Of a DNA stretch of 64,000 nt, positions 18,659 to 27,435 are shown piece by piece. Each line of letters starts with the position of its first letter. Within the stretch, counting starts at the first letter, position 1. Source of the DNA: Streptococcus sp. HMSC067H01 (lineage in GTDB: Bacteria > Bacillota > Bacilli > Lactobacillales > Streptococcaceae); NCBI RefSeq assembly GCF_001814775.1, contig NZ_KV817803.1, positions 167,873-231,872 of the forward strand, written 5' to 3'. The notes under the pieces are model-generated. The model did not search any database and had not been told where the DNA came from. It worked only from the letters and a program-made list of their open reading frames with translations. The position numbers were made by a program, and so were the translations under genes.

Positions 18659-18686
18659 AGTATATCACTTTCAGCTTGATTGTCAA
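18659..18686 (-). promoter_or_regulatory. Promoter of the trmL leader RNA
   Basis: TTGACA (18681-18686) and TATACT (18659-18664) on the minus strand with a 16-bp spacer: near-consensus sigma-A. The remaining 18687-18954 stretch shows only AT-rich sequence and a TATGAT -10 candidate for trkA at 18917-18922. Confidence 0.8.
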
Positions 18687-18954
18687 TAGAAATGACTTGA
18701 TTTTTTTCATTTTTTTTACAAGCATATTTACAAAAGGTAGAAATGCATCAGTCAGACTAAAAATCACAGAAAAACAGTATGAAAATTGTATAATTTTAGA
18801 CATCCATTCAGTTGCGGGCAAGAAGTTTTTATCAAGTAAAACAAAGAAAACGACAAACTTTGCCTTTTAGTAGGGAAATTGGTCGGTTGCCGAGTGCATT
18901 TTTTTCTAAAAAAGAGTATGATAGAGACATCTTGAAAAAGTAGGTTATTTAAAA

Positions 18955-20304
18955 ATGAAGATTATTCTTGTCGGAGGGGGAAAAGTTGGATCTGCCCTCT
19001 GTCGTTCGCTTGTCGCTGACAATCATGATGTTGTCCTCATTGAACAAAATGAAACTGTTCTTAACTACATGACAAGCCGTTTTGATATTATGGGAATTGC
19101 AGGTAATGGAGCTGATTTTGCTATACTAGAAGTAGCTAATGTCCAAGACTGTGATATTTTTATTGCTATGACTCAGTATGATGAAGTCAACATGGTTTCA
19201 GCTCTTCTGGCTAAAAAAATGGGGGCTAAAGAAACTATTGTTCGTGTCCGCAATCCTGAATATTCCAACCCCTATTTCAAAGAAAAAAATATTCTAGGTT
19301 TCTCTCTTATTGTCAATCCTGAACTCCTTGCAGCTCGTGCTATCGCTAATATTATCGATTTCCCAAATGCTCTATCTGTTGAGCGTTTTGCAGGTGGTTT
19401 GGTTAGTCTAATGGAATTTGTTGTCCGTAAGGATAGCAATATCTGTCAAATGTCTATCGCAGACTTCCGGAAAAAGTTTGGCAATGTTATCGTCTGTGCT
19501 ATCGAGCGAGACCATAAGCTCATGATTCCAAGTGGAGATATGGTCCTCCAAGATAAGGATCGGATCTTTGTTACAGGTAACCGTGTAGACATGATGCTTT
19601 TTCATAACTATGTCAAATCTCGTGTCGTTAAAAGTTTACTCATTATTGGAGCTGGAAAAATCGCTTACTATCTCGTTGGCATTTTGAAGGATAGCCGTAT
19701 TGATACCAAGGTCATTGAACTCAATCCAGATCGTGCAGCATTTTTCAGCCAAAAATATCCCAAACTCTATATTGTCCAAGGTGACGGAACGGCAAAAGAT
19801 ATTCTCCTAGAAGAAAGTGCCCAACATTACGATGCTGTCGCAACTCTTACTGGCGTTGACGAAGAAAATATCATTACTTCTATGTTCTTAGATAGTGTAG
19901 GTGTTCAGAAAAATATCACTAAAGTCAACCGAACCAGCCTTCTAGAGATTATCCATGCTCCAGAGTTTTCTAGTATCATCACACCAAAAACAATCGCTGT
20001 CGATACCATTATGCACTTTATCCATGGTCGTGCTAATGCTCAATATTCAGACCTTCAGGCTATGCACCACCTTGCAAATGGACAGCTTGAGACACTCCAA
20101 TTCCTCATTAAGGAAGCCAATAAAATGACTGGCAAACCTTTGTCTCAACTTAAATTCAAAAAAGATTTATTGATCGCTGCTATTATTCGTAATGGGAAAA
20201 CCATCTTCCCAACTGGTGAAGATAGCCTTCAAGTCGGTGATAAGCTAGTCGTTATCACGCTACTGTCAAATATCACCAAGATTTACGATTTGCTAGAGAG
20301 GTAA
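18955..20304 (+). CDS. trkA: Trk potassium uptake system regulatory NAD-binding subunit
   Basis: Peripheral membrane subunit that gates the TrkH channel in response to nucleotides. It is 449 residues with two RCK modules: KIILVGGGKVGSALCRSL at residue 2 and SLLIIGAGKIAYYLVGIL at about 226 are the Rossmann dinucleotide loops, each followed by an RCK-C domain (for example NLTKIYDLLER-like end). Duplicate RCK modules favour TrkA over the single-module KtrA. trkH starts 3 bp after the stop. A TATGAT -10 lies about 33 bp upstream. Confidence 0.92.
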   Translation: MKIILVGGGKVGSALCRSLVADNHDVVLIEQNETVLNYMTSRFDIMGIAGNGADFAILEVANVQDCDIFIAMTQYDEVNMVSALLAKKMGAKETIVRVRNPEYSNPYFKEKNILGFSLIVNPELLAARAIANIIDFPNALSVERFAGGLVSLMEFVVRKDSNICQMSIADFRKKFGNVIVCAIERDHKLMIPSGDMVLQDKDRIFVTGNRVDMMLFHNYVKSRVVKSLLIIGAGKIAYYLVGILKDSRIDTKVIELNPDRAAFFSQKYPKLYIVQGDGTAKDILLEESAQHYDAVATLTGVDEENIITSMFLDSVGVQKNITKVNRTSLLEIIHAPEFSSIITPKTIAVDTIMHFIHGRANAQYSDLQAMHHLANGQLETLQFLIKEANKMTGKPLSQLKFKKDLLIAAIIRNGKTIFPTGEDSLQVGDKLVVITLLSNITKIYDLLER

Positions 20305-20307
20305 GCC

Positions 20308-21747
20308 ATGAACAGAAGTATGATTCGCTTTCTTCTCGCAAAATTACTCTTGATAGAAGCTGTACTACTCTTAGTTCCTGTTAGTGTTGCTCTCTATTAT
20401 CGAGAATCTAGCCAAGTTTTCACAGCTCTTTTTTCTACTATTGGTATACTTGTAGTTCTAGGAGTTCTCGGTATCATTAGCAAGCCTAAAAAACAACGTA
20501 TCTATGCAAAAGAAGGGGTCTTGATTGTTGCTCTATGTTGGATCCTCTGGTCTTTCTTTGGAGCTCTTCCTTTTGTCTTTTCTAGACAAATCCCCAATCT
20601 CATAGATGCCTTCTTTGAGATTAGTTCTGGCTTTACAACGACAGGAGCAACTATCCTCAACGATGTTTCTGTCTTAAGCCGTTCTCTTCTATTCTGGCGT
20701 AGCTTTACCCATCTCATCGGAGGAATGGGGGTGCTGGTGTTTGCTTTAGCGATTATGGACAACGCTAAAAATAGCCACTTAGAAGTTATGAAGGCAGAGG
20801 TTCCTGGCCCAGTATTTGGTAAAGTGGTATCTAGGCTTAAAAACACAGCTCAGATCCTCTACATACTCTACCTGGCTATGTTCGCCCTCTTTGTGGTTAT
20901 TTATTACCTTGCTGGGATGCCACTCTACGATAGTTTTGTTATTGCTATGGGAACCGCTGGAACTGGAGGTTTCACTGTCTATAACGACGGTATTGCCCAC
21001 TACCAAAGCTCTCTCATCACCTATTTGACAAGTATCGGTGTTTTGATGTTCGGGATCAATTTCAACCTTTACTACTATCTTATGCTCCGTCGTGTCAAGG
21101 AATTCTTTTTCGATGAAGAGCTTCGAGCTTATCTCCTAATCGTAGTAACTTCAACAGCCTTAATCACCCTCAATACACTGCATCTCTATAACGGAATGGC
21201 TGAAAGTTTTGAGATGGCTTTCTTTCAGGTATCCAACATCATTACCACCACTGGTTTTGGTTATGGCACTATCACTAGCTGGCCTTTATTCTCCCAGTTT
21301 ATCCTACTCTTGCTCATGGCAATCGGAGGTTCAGCTGGATCAACTGCTGGTGGTCTCAAGATCATTCGTGGGCTCATTTTAGCTAAAATTGCTAAAAATC
21401 AGGTCTTATCTACCTTGTCTCCCCATCGTGTCTTGACCCTTCATGTCAACCAAACAGTTATCGACAAGGATACCCAACATAAGATTCTCAAATACTTCGT
21501 TATCTACATCATGATACTACTCAGCCTAATCTTCATCATTAGTCTAGATAACAATAATCTGATGATCGTTACCAGTGCTGTTTTTAGTTGTTTTAATAAC
21601 ATCGGGCCTATTTTGGGTACTACAGCTAGCTTCTCTATCTTTAGTCCTTTTTCAAAAATTCTGCTATCATTTGCCATGATTGCGGGACGACTTGAAATTT
21701 ACCCAATCATCTTGCTCTTTATGAAACGCACTTGGTCTAAACGATAA
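20308..21747 (+). CDS. trkH: Trk-type potassium uptake channel subunit
   Basis: 479-residue integral membrane protein forming the K+ pore with trkA's product. Four pore-loop repeats are recognisable by their filter-like glycines: SSGFTTTGAT (about 108), MGTAGTGGFT (about 214), NIITTTGFGYG (about 310) and FNNIGPILG (about 432). The last of these is weaker, as is usual. IGGSAGSTAGGLKIIR (about 340) is a signature of the TrkH/KtrB superfamily. Directly follows trkA. Confidence 0.93.
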   Translation: MNRSMIRFLLAKLLLIEAVLLLVPVSVALYYRESSQVFTALFSTIGILVVLGVLGIISKPKKQRIYAKEGVLIVALCWILWSFFGALPFVFSRQIPNLIDAFFEISSGFTTTGATILNDVSVLSRSLLFWRSFTHLIGGMGVLVFALAIMDNAKNSHLEVMKAEVPGPVFGKVVSRLKNTAQILYILYLAMFALFVVIYYLAGMPLYDSFVIAMGTAGTGGFTVYNDGIAHYQSSLITYLTSIGVLMFGINFNLYYYLMLRRVKEFFFDEELRAYLLIVVTSTALITLNTLHLYNGMAESFEMAFFQVSNIITTTGFGYGTITSWPLFSQFILLLLMAIGGSAGSTAGGLKIIRGLILAKIAKNQVLSTLSPHRVLTLHVNQTVIDKDTQHKILKYFVIYIMILLSLIFIISLDNNNLMIVTSAVFSCFNNIGPILGTTASFSIFSPFSKILLSFAMIAGRLEIYPIILLFMKRTWSKR

Positions 21748-21907
21748 AACGATTAACTTAAGATTTAATCTCCCTTCAAAAAATGGCTTGAAGGGGGATT
21801 TTTTCGTTTTAAAAGACAAGTCAGCCTTAAAATCTGACAATTGGGGAAATGTATCACATTGCCTTCTATCTTTGAGCTATAATGAGAAAAAATATAGGGG
21901 ATACTTT

Positions 21908-22540
21908 ATGGAAAAAGTCACAAAATCAATTCGACTACTCTTATTCTTTGCCTTAATCCAACTTGGACTTTGTAGTTGCATCTTTTGGTCTGAAACTTCT
22001 CTGGCCCTCAAACAATCCTGCTTTTATTTTTTACTGACCTTATTTGCCTTATCAGGAACTTGTGCCTTTATACATTATTTATCTAGTCACAACCAAGAAA
22101 CAAATAGCATTCTTGATCGCAATCGCTTTATCTTTTTATTGTATAGCATAATGGTTATTATCAATCTCTGTGGAGTTGGACTTGTTCTGTCAGAGAGTAT
22201 CGTCACTGTCAACTTACTTCAAAAAGAAGCCGTAGACCTCATCCTGCCTTCCTTCTTTTTTCTATTTGGAGTAGACCTTGTTACCTTTCTCCCTTTGAAA
22301 AAATGGAGAAGATTACAAAGGAATTCCAGCAGCAAGGAAGTACGTTTTTCCATTCTAGTTATTTCCATTTTAATCTTCCTACGTAATCCAATCACCATTT
22401 TGTCCATCGCTTTTTACATCGGTCTTGGGGCTCTCTTTCTCAGTTTTTTATTTCCCAAGAATCTGAGACAGGATGTATCATTTTACGGCCATTTGATTCG
22501 GGATATTCTATTTGTCATTTGCATCCTTCTGTTATGGTAG
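21908..22540 (+). CDS. Hypothetical multi-pass membrane protein
   Basis: 210 residues from ATG 21908, which has AGGGG upstream. The in-frame extension to 21788 overlaps a possible TATAAT -10 at 21878-21883 and is rejected. About six hydrophobic segments are visible (for example LLLFFALIQLGLCSCIF, FLLYSIMVIINLCGVGLVL and FSILVISILIFL), with no recognisable catalytic motif. It lies between trkH and a CPBP protein and appears to have its own promoter. I do not recognise the family. Confidence 0.7.
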   Translation: MEKVTKSIRLLLFFALIQLGLCSCIFWSETSLALKQSCFYFLLTLFALSGTCAFIHYLSSHNQETNSILDRNRFIFLLYSIMVIINLCGVGLVLSESIVTVNLLQKEAVDLILPSFFFLFGVDLVTFLPLKKWRRLQRNSSSKEVRFSILVISILIFLRNPITILSIAFYIGLGALFLSFLFPKNLRQDVSFYGHLIRDILFVICILLLW

Positions 22541-22601
22541 CAGATAGAATCCATCCAGCAATTATGTTATAATTAGATAAAATTTTTTAGGAGACACATC
22601 A

Positions 22602-23294
22602 ATGAACTTTTTTAAGGATTTTCGTAAACGACTCGCTTGGTTTGGGATCTTGTTAGTAGCTATCTTTCTCTCTCAAATCCCTATGCAAACTCTAGCTCTA
22701 CTAGCACTAAGTCAGATCGATCCTATCTGGTCAACACTTATCGTAGCTCTTATTTCGATTCTTGTCATCACCATCTTTTTGTACGGTGCCCATAAGAGCA
22801 AGTTGTTGGTATTTAAACCTAAACTCTTAACGATTACTGATGTTCCTCGTATTGTTTTGAGTTATTTGACTATCTTTGTCGGTAATCTTGTCGGGGGTAT
22901 CTGGTTACAACTCATTAATCAAACTACCACTTCCAACCAACAAATTATTAACAACCTTGTTTCTGAAAGCACTCTGATTGGTAGTTTCTTCATCATTGTT
23001 TTAATCGCACCTATCTGTGAGGAAATCATCTGTCGCGGAATTATTCCGACCAAACTCTTCCAAGGCTATGAAAAACTGGGCTATGTTATTGGTTGGTTCC
23101 TATTTCTTCTTGCTCACATGCCTTCAAATCTTCCCTCTTTCTTGATTTATGGTTGGATGTCTGCCGTCCTCACTTGGACTGCTTATCGTACACGACGTCT
23201 AGAGTTATCCATCTTAGTTCATATGGTACTCAATAGCATCAGTTTCATCTTGCTTGCTCTTGTAACCATTCTTCTCAAAAATGTTGGTATCTAA
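22602..23294 (+). CDS. CPBP family intramembrane metalloprotease-like protein
   Basis: 230-residue membrane protein of the CAAX protease/bacteriocin-processing (Abi) family. Motif 1 is APICEEIICRG (EExxxR, about 143), motif 2 LLAHMP (about 169) and motif 3 HMVLNS (about 212), so the metal-binding glutamates and histidines are all present. Bacterial members include bacteriocin immunity proteins; no bacteriocin gene is next to this copy. TGTTATAAT at 22566-22573 is a good extended -10 and AGGAGA precedes the ATG. Confidence 0.88.
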   Translation: MNFFKDFRKRLAWFGILLVAIFLSQIPMQTLALLALSQIDPIWSTLIVALISILVITIFLYGAHKSKLLVFKPKLLTITDVPRIVLSYLTIFVGNLVGGIWLQLINQTTTSNQQIINNLVSESTLIGSFFIIVLIAPICEEIICRGIIPTKLFQGYEKLGYVIGWFLFLLAHMPSNLPSFLIYGWMSAVLTWTAYRTRRLELSILVHMVLNSISFILLALVTILLKNVGI

Positions 23295-23309
23295 ACAGAT
23301 CTAATATCC

Positions 23310-23353
23310 AATTCCCTTTGATTTTTTGCATAATAATCAAAGGGAATTTTTGT
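23310..23353 (+). terminator. Terminator after the CPBP gene
   Basis: AATTCCCTTTGATT (23310-23323) is the exact complement of AATCAAAGGGAATT (23335-23348), followed by TTTTTG. The AT-rich stretch from here to the arcA promoter holds TATGCAT (23434-23440) and TATGAAT (23485-23491), which resemble ArgR half-sites. Confidence 0.85.
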
Positions 23354-23562
23354 TTCTATTTTCCTAGAGCTTATAAAATTTGCCTCTATCTAGCTTCTCT
23401 AAAAAATTTTTTAAAAAAATTTAAAAATATTTTTATGCATTAAATTTATAGAATATAAAAATAAGTTAAATTAACATACATGTCTATGAATAATCTTATA
23501 AAAAAATGTAAGAAATCCCTTAAAATAGGCTTTTCTAGGACTTTTAGGCTTTATCATTTCCC

Positions 23563-23610
23563 TTGAAAAGCATATTAAATTGTGTTAATATTAAAATGTA
23601 AGCGATACCA
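23563..23610 (+). promoter_or_regulatory. arcA promoter with consensus cre site
   Basis: TTGAAA (23563-23568) and TAATAT (23586-23591) with a 17-bp spacer. The 15-mer ATGTAAGCGATACCA at 23596-23610 matches the CcpA consensus WTGNAARCGNWWNCW at every position and covers the expected start of transcription. Carbon catabolite repression of arc operons by CcpA is established in oral streptococci; here it follows from the site. Confidence 0.8.
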
Positions 23611-23648
23611 AAACAGTTTGGTACACACAAGAAAAAAGGAGGATCCAC

Positions 23649-24878
23649 ATGTCTTCACATCCAATTCATGTTTTCTCAGAAATTGGAAAACTGAAAAAAG
23701 TTATGTTGCACCGTCCAGGCAGGGAGTTGGAAAACTTGTTGCCGGACTATCTTGAAAGGCTTCTTTTTGATGATATTCCTTTCTTGGAAGATGCTCAAAG
23801 AGAACATGATGCATTTGCCCAAGCTCTTCGTGATGAAGGAATCGAAGTTCTCTACCTAGAGCAGCTGGCTGCTGAATCATTGACTTCCCCAGAAATCCGC
23901 GATCAATTTATCGAGGAATATTTAAACGAAGCCAACATCCGTGGCCGTCAAACCAAGGCTGCTATTCGTGAGTTGCTTCAAGGCATTACAGACAACCAAG
24001 AATTGGTTGAAAAAACGATGGCTGGTGTTCAAAAAGCTGAATTGCCAGAAATTCCTGAAGAAGCAAAAGGTTTAACTGACTTGGTTGAGTCAGACTATCC
24101 ATTTGCTATTGATCCAATGCCAAACCTCTACTTCACTCGAGACCCATTTGCTACAATCGGTAATGCCGTATCCCTCAACCACATGTATGCAGATACTCGT
24201 AACCGTGAAACTCTTTATGGTAAATACATTTTCAAACACCATCCAATCTATGGTGGAAAAGTTGAATTGGTTTACAACCGTGAAGAAGATACACGTATCG
24301 AAGGTGGAGATGAGTTAGTTCTTTCTAAAGACGTTCTTGCAGTAGGTATTTCTCAACGTACAGATGCAGCTTCTATTGAAAAACTCTTGGTTAACATCTT
24401 CAAGAAAAATGTTGGCTTCAAGAAAGTTATAGCATTCGAATTTGCTAACAACCGTAAATTCATGCACTTGGATACTGTATTCACCATGGTAGACTATGAC
24501 AAGTTCACTATTCACCCTGAAATCGAAGGTGACCTTCATGTTTACTCTGTTACTTATGAAGATGAAAAACTCAAGATTGTTGAAGAAAAAGGTGATTTGG
24601 CTGAACTTCTTGCTCAAAACCTTGGCATAGAAAAAGTTCATTTGATCCGTTGCGGTGGCGGCAATATCGTAGCAGCTGCTCGTGAACAATGGAATGACGG
24701 TTCCAACACTTTGACCATCGCACCTGGTGTGGTAGTTGTTTATGCCCGCAATACCGTGACCAATAAGATTTTGGAAGAATACGGACTTCGCTTGATTAAG
24801 ATTCGCGGAAGTGAATTGGTTCGGGGCCGTGGTGGACCTCGTTGTATGTCTATGCCATTTGAACGCGAAGACATTTAA
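23649..24878 (+). CDS. arcA: Arginine deiminase
   Basis: Hydrolyses arginine to citrulline and ammonia, the first step of the deiminase pathway. It is 409 residues, full length. [10 protein letters not shown] (about 160), the catalytic-site [10 protein letters not shown] (about 275) and the C-terminal [16 protein letters not shown] with the nucleophilic cysteine are intact. First gene of arcABCDT, with AAAGGAGGATCC before the ATG. In some pneumococcal strains arcA is frameshifted; here it is complete. Confidence 0.98.
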   Translation: MSSHPIHVFSEIGKLKKVMLHRPGRELENLLPDYLERLLFDDIPFLEDAQREHDAFAQALRDEGIEVLYLEQLAAESLTSPEIRDQFIEEYLNEANIRGRQTKAAIRELLQGITDNQELVEKTMAGVQKAELPEIPEEAKGLTDLVESDYPFAIDPMPNLYFTRDPFATIGNAVSLNHMYADTRNRETLYGKYIFKHHPIYGGKVELVYNREEDTRIEGGDELVLSKDVLAVGISQRTDAASIEKLLVNIFKKNVGFKKVIAFEFANNRKFMHLDTVFTMVDYDKFTIHPEIEGDLHVYSVTYEDEKLKIVEEKGDLAELLAQNLGIEKVHLIRCGGGNIVAAAREQWNDGSNTLTIAPGVVVVYARNTVTNKILEEYGLRLIKIRGSELVRGRGGPRCMSMPFEREDI

Positions 24879-24943
24879 GCCCTCCCTCTCTCTGTTTAGC
24901 GCCTGCTAACAGAATTAAAGCTTGTTAGAAAAGGATTTATAGA

Positions 24944-25960
24944 ATGACACATTCAGTATTTCAAGGAAGAAGTTTTCTAGCTGAAAAAGATTTTACCCGT
25001 GCAGAGCTCGAATATTTGATTGGCCTTTCTGCTCATTTGAAAGACCTCAAAAAACGCAACATTGAGCACCACTACCTAGCAGGTAAAAATATTGCTCTTT
25101 TATTTGAAAAAACTTCTACCCGTACACGCGCAGCCTTCACAACTGCTGCAATCGATCTTGGAGCACATCCAGAATATTTAGGTGCCAATGATATCCAACT
25201 AGGTAAGAAAGAATCTACTGAAGATACAGCAAAAGTTTTGGGACGTATGTTCGATGGTATCGAGTTCCGTGGCTTCAGCCAACGTATGGTTGAAGAATTA
25301 GCTGAATTCTCAGGTGTTCCAGTATGGAATGGTCTAACTGACGAATGGCACCCAACTCAAATGCTCGCTGACTATTTGACAGTACAAGAAAACTTCGGAC
25401 GCCTTGAAGGTTTGACCTTGGTTTACTGTGGTGATGGACGTAACAACGTTGCCAACAGTCTTCTTGTAACAGGAGCTATCCTTGGTGTCAATGTCCACAT
25501 CTTCTCACCAAAAGAACTCTTCCCAGAAAAAGAAATCGTTGAATTGGCTGAAGGATTTGCTAAAGAAAGTGGCGCTCATGTTCTGATCACTGAAGATGCT
25601 GATGAAGCAGTTAAGGGGGCAGATGTTCTTTACACCGACGTTTGGGTATCTATGGGTGAAGAAGATAAATTCGCAGAACGCGTAGCTATGCTTAAACCTT
25701 ACCAAGTCAATATGGACCTCGTTAAGAAAGCAAATAATGAAAACTTGATTTTCCTACACTGCTTGCCAGCATTCCACGATACTCACACTGTTTATGGTAA
25801 AGATGTTGCTGAAAAATTCGGCGTAGAAGAAATGGAAGTAACAGACGAAGTCTTCCGCAGCAAGTACGCTCGTCACTTCGACCAAGCAGAAAACCGTATG
25901 CACACTATCAAAGCCGTTATGGCTGCTACACTAGGAAATCTCTATATTCCTAAAGTGTAA
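24944..25960 (+). CDS. arcB: Ornithine carbamoyltransferase, catabolic
   Basis: Phosphorolyses citrulline to ornithine and carbamoyl phosphate, running in the catabolic direction in this context. It is 338 residues. The carbamoyl-phosphate loop is [11 protein letters not shown] (about 52), HPTQMLAD (about 137) binds carbamoyl phosphate, and [10 protein letters not shown] (about 268) binds ornithine. It follows arcA by 65 bp. A BOX element and an intrinsic terminator follow before arcC. Confidence 0.98.
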   Translation: MTHSVFQGRSFLAEKDFTRAELEYLIGLSAHLKDLKKRNIEHHYLAGKNIALLFEKTSTRTRAAFTTAAIDLGAHPEYLGANDIQLGKKESTEDTAKVLGRMFDGIEFRGFSQRMVEELAEFSGVPVWNGLTDEWHPTQMLADYLTVQENFGRLEGLTLVYCGDGRNNVANSLLVTGAILGVNVHIFSPKELFPEKEIVELAEGFAKESGAHVLITEDADEAVKGADVLYTDVWVSMGEEDKFAERVAMLKPYQVNMDLVKKANNENLIFLHCLPAFHDTHTVYGKDVAEKFGVEEMEVTDEVFRSKYARHFDQAENRMHTIKAVMAATLGNLYIPKV

Positions 25961-25969
25961 TACTAACTT

Positions 25970-26123
25970 TATACTCAATGAAAATCAAAGAGCAAACTAG
26001 GAAGCTAGCCGCAGGTTGTTCAAAACACAGTTTTGAGGTTGTGGATAGAACTGACGAAGTCAGTAACAAATATACGGCAAGGCGAAGCTGACGTGGTTTG
26101 AATTTGATTTTCGAAGAGTATTA
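25970..26123 (-). repeat. BOX element (A1B1C1 size)
   Basis: 154-bp BOX repeat in the arcB-arcC gap. The boxC end is ATACTCAATGAAAATCAAAG at the left, and the boxA end (TACGGCAAGGCGAAGCTGAC, then TTCGAAGAGTATTA) is at the right, so it is on the minus strand. The length fits one copy each of the A, B and C modules. BOX repeats are non-autonomous and highly structured. It begins 9 bp after the arcB stop. Confidence 0.9.
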
Positions 26124-26135
26124 ACAAACAGCTTA

Positions 26136-26171
26136 GGGGCTGAGACTAGTGTTTTAGTCCAGTCCCTTTTT
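26136..26171 (+). terminator. Intrinsic terminator between arcB and arcC
   Basis: GGGGCTGAGACTA pairs with TTAGTCCAGTCCC (12 pairs, one bulge and one G-T), followed by TTTTTG. It directly follows the BOX element and would limit read-through into arcC. Confidence 0.7.
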
Positions 26172-26182
26172 GTAGTAGAAAC

Positions 26183-26309
26183 GAGAATTGAGTTGGAATT
26201 TGAAAACAGTCACATTCAAGCTACTAGCTTAACATTCAACCCAAACCTCATAACAAAAAATTAACTGCCTCCCCAGTTATTTACATGTCTAGAATTCCAA
26301 CTCTGCTCG
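26183..26309. other. Long-range dyad upstream of arcC
   Basis: GAGTTGGAATT (26190-26200) is complementary to AATTCCAACTC (26293-26303), and the outer ACGAG and CTCGT also pair. The enclosed 92 nt contain AAGCT/AGCTT and AACTG/CAGTT hairpins. This may be a structured leader for arcC, or the remains of an inserted element. No coding potential is seen. Confidence 0.4.
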
Positions 26310-26394
26310 TTTGTAGAAAGCCTTCTTTCTCAACTACCAAATCCAATCTTTTAACCAAATCTTGGTTTTAGCCCATCTAAAGAAAGGAGCGCTT

Positions 26395-27342
26395 ATGTCA
26401 CATCGTAAAATCGTTGTCGCTCTTGGAGGGAATGCTATTCTCTCTACCGATCCATCTGCTCAAGCCCAAGAAGCAGCTCTAGCTGAAACAGCTCGCCATC
26501 TGGTAAAACTAATCCAAAATGGTGATGAACTCATCATCACACACGGAAATGGACCGCAAGTCGGTAACTTGCTTCTCCAACATCTAGCAGCCGATTCCGA
26601 AAAAAATCCAGCCTTCCCTCTAGACTCACTCGTAGCCATGACTGAAGGTAGTATCGGTTTTTGGCTCCAAAATGCTTTAGATAATGCTTTGCTTGATTTG
26701 AAATTGGAAAAACCTGTTGCGTCTGTTGTAACGCAAGTAGTCGTGGACAAAGATGATCCTGCATTTCTTAACCCAAGCAAACCAATCGGTCCTTTCTACT
26801 CAGAAGAAGATGCCAAAACAGAAAGTGAACGAACTGGAGCTACCTTTAAAGAGGATTCAGGTCGTGGTTGGCGTAAAGTCGTTGCTTCGCCAAAACCTAT
26901 TCACATCAAAGAAATCGATAGTATCCGAGCATTGCTAAACGCAGGTCAAGTTGTTATCGCTGCAGGCGGTGGAGGTATTCCTGTAATCGAAAATGAAAAC
27001 GGTTACCTATCGGGAGTCGAAGCCGTTATTGATAAGGACTTTGCATCTCAACGCTTGGCAGAATTGGTTGAAGCCGATCTCTTCATCGTTTTGACTGGCG
27101 TAGATTATGCTTATGTCAACTATAACAAACCAAATCAAGAAAAACTGGAGCAGGTAACTGTTAGCCAACTCCAAGAATACATCCAAGAGGGGCAATTTGC
27201 TCCTGGTAGTATGCTACCAAAAATCCAAGCTGCCATTGATTTTGTAACCAATCGTCCAGCAGGAAAAGCCGTCATCACTTCCCTCAGCAATTTGGGAGCC
27301 TTGATTGAATCTGATAGCGGAACAATCATCGTTAAAGATTAG
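26395..27342 (+). CDS. arcC: Carbamate kinase
   Basis: Transfers phosphate from carbamoyl phosphate to ADP, giving the ATP of the deiminase pathway. It is 315 residues from ATG 26395 ([16 protein letters not shown]), preceded by AAAGGAG; an upstream in-frame start has no RBS. GGNA (about 12), [10 protein letters not shown] (about 50) and AAGGGGIPV (about 195) are the amino acid kinase-fold loops. It is separated from arcB by 434 bp, which is unusual in an arc operon. Confidence 0.97.
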   Translation: MSHRKIVVALGGNAILSTDPSAQAQEAALAETARHLVKLIQNGDELIITHGNGPQVGNLLLQHLAADSEKNPAFPLDSLVAMTEGSIGFWLQNALDNALLDLKLEKPVASVVTQVVVDKDDPAFLNPSKPIGPFYSEEDAKTESERTGATFKEDSGRGWRKVVASPKPIHIKEIDSIRALLNAGQVVIAAGGGGIPVIENENGYLSGVEAVIDKDFASQRLAELVEADLFIVLTGVDYAYVNYNKPNQEKLEQVTVSQLQEYIQEGQFAPGSMLPKIQAAIDFVTNRPAGKAVITSLSNLGALIESDSGTIIVKD

Positions 27343-27435
27343 CTCTTAGTGATACCTTACAAGAAAGTTTAGTCAGCACTCTTGCCACCATCATTCGTTT
27401 TTATACTGTGTGACATAGTTTAGGAGGAAAAACAA

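Noticed and set aside
18676-18870. 64-codon plus-strand frame between trmL and trkA
   Set aside because: AT-rich, no RBS, overlaps the strong promoter of the leader RNA on the other strand; no family resemblance.
25970-26123. BOX elements considered as tRNA-like or attenuator RNAs of the neighbouring genes
   Set aside because: The same sequence occurs at four unrelated loci and contains the known boxA core, so it is a dispersed repeat.
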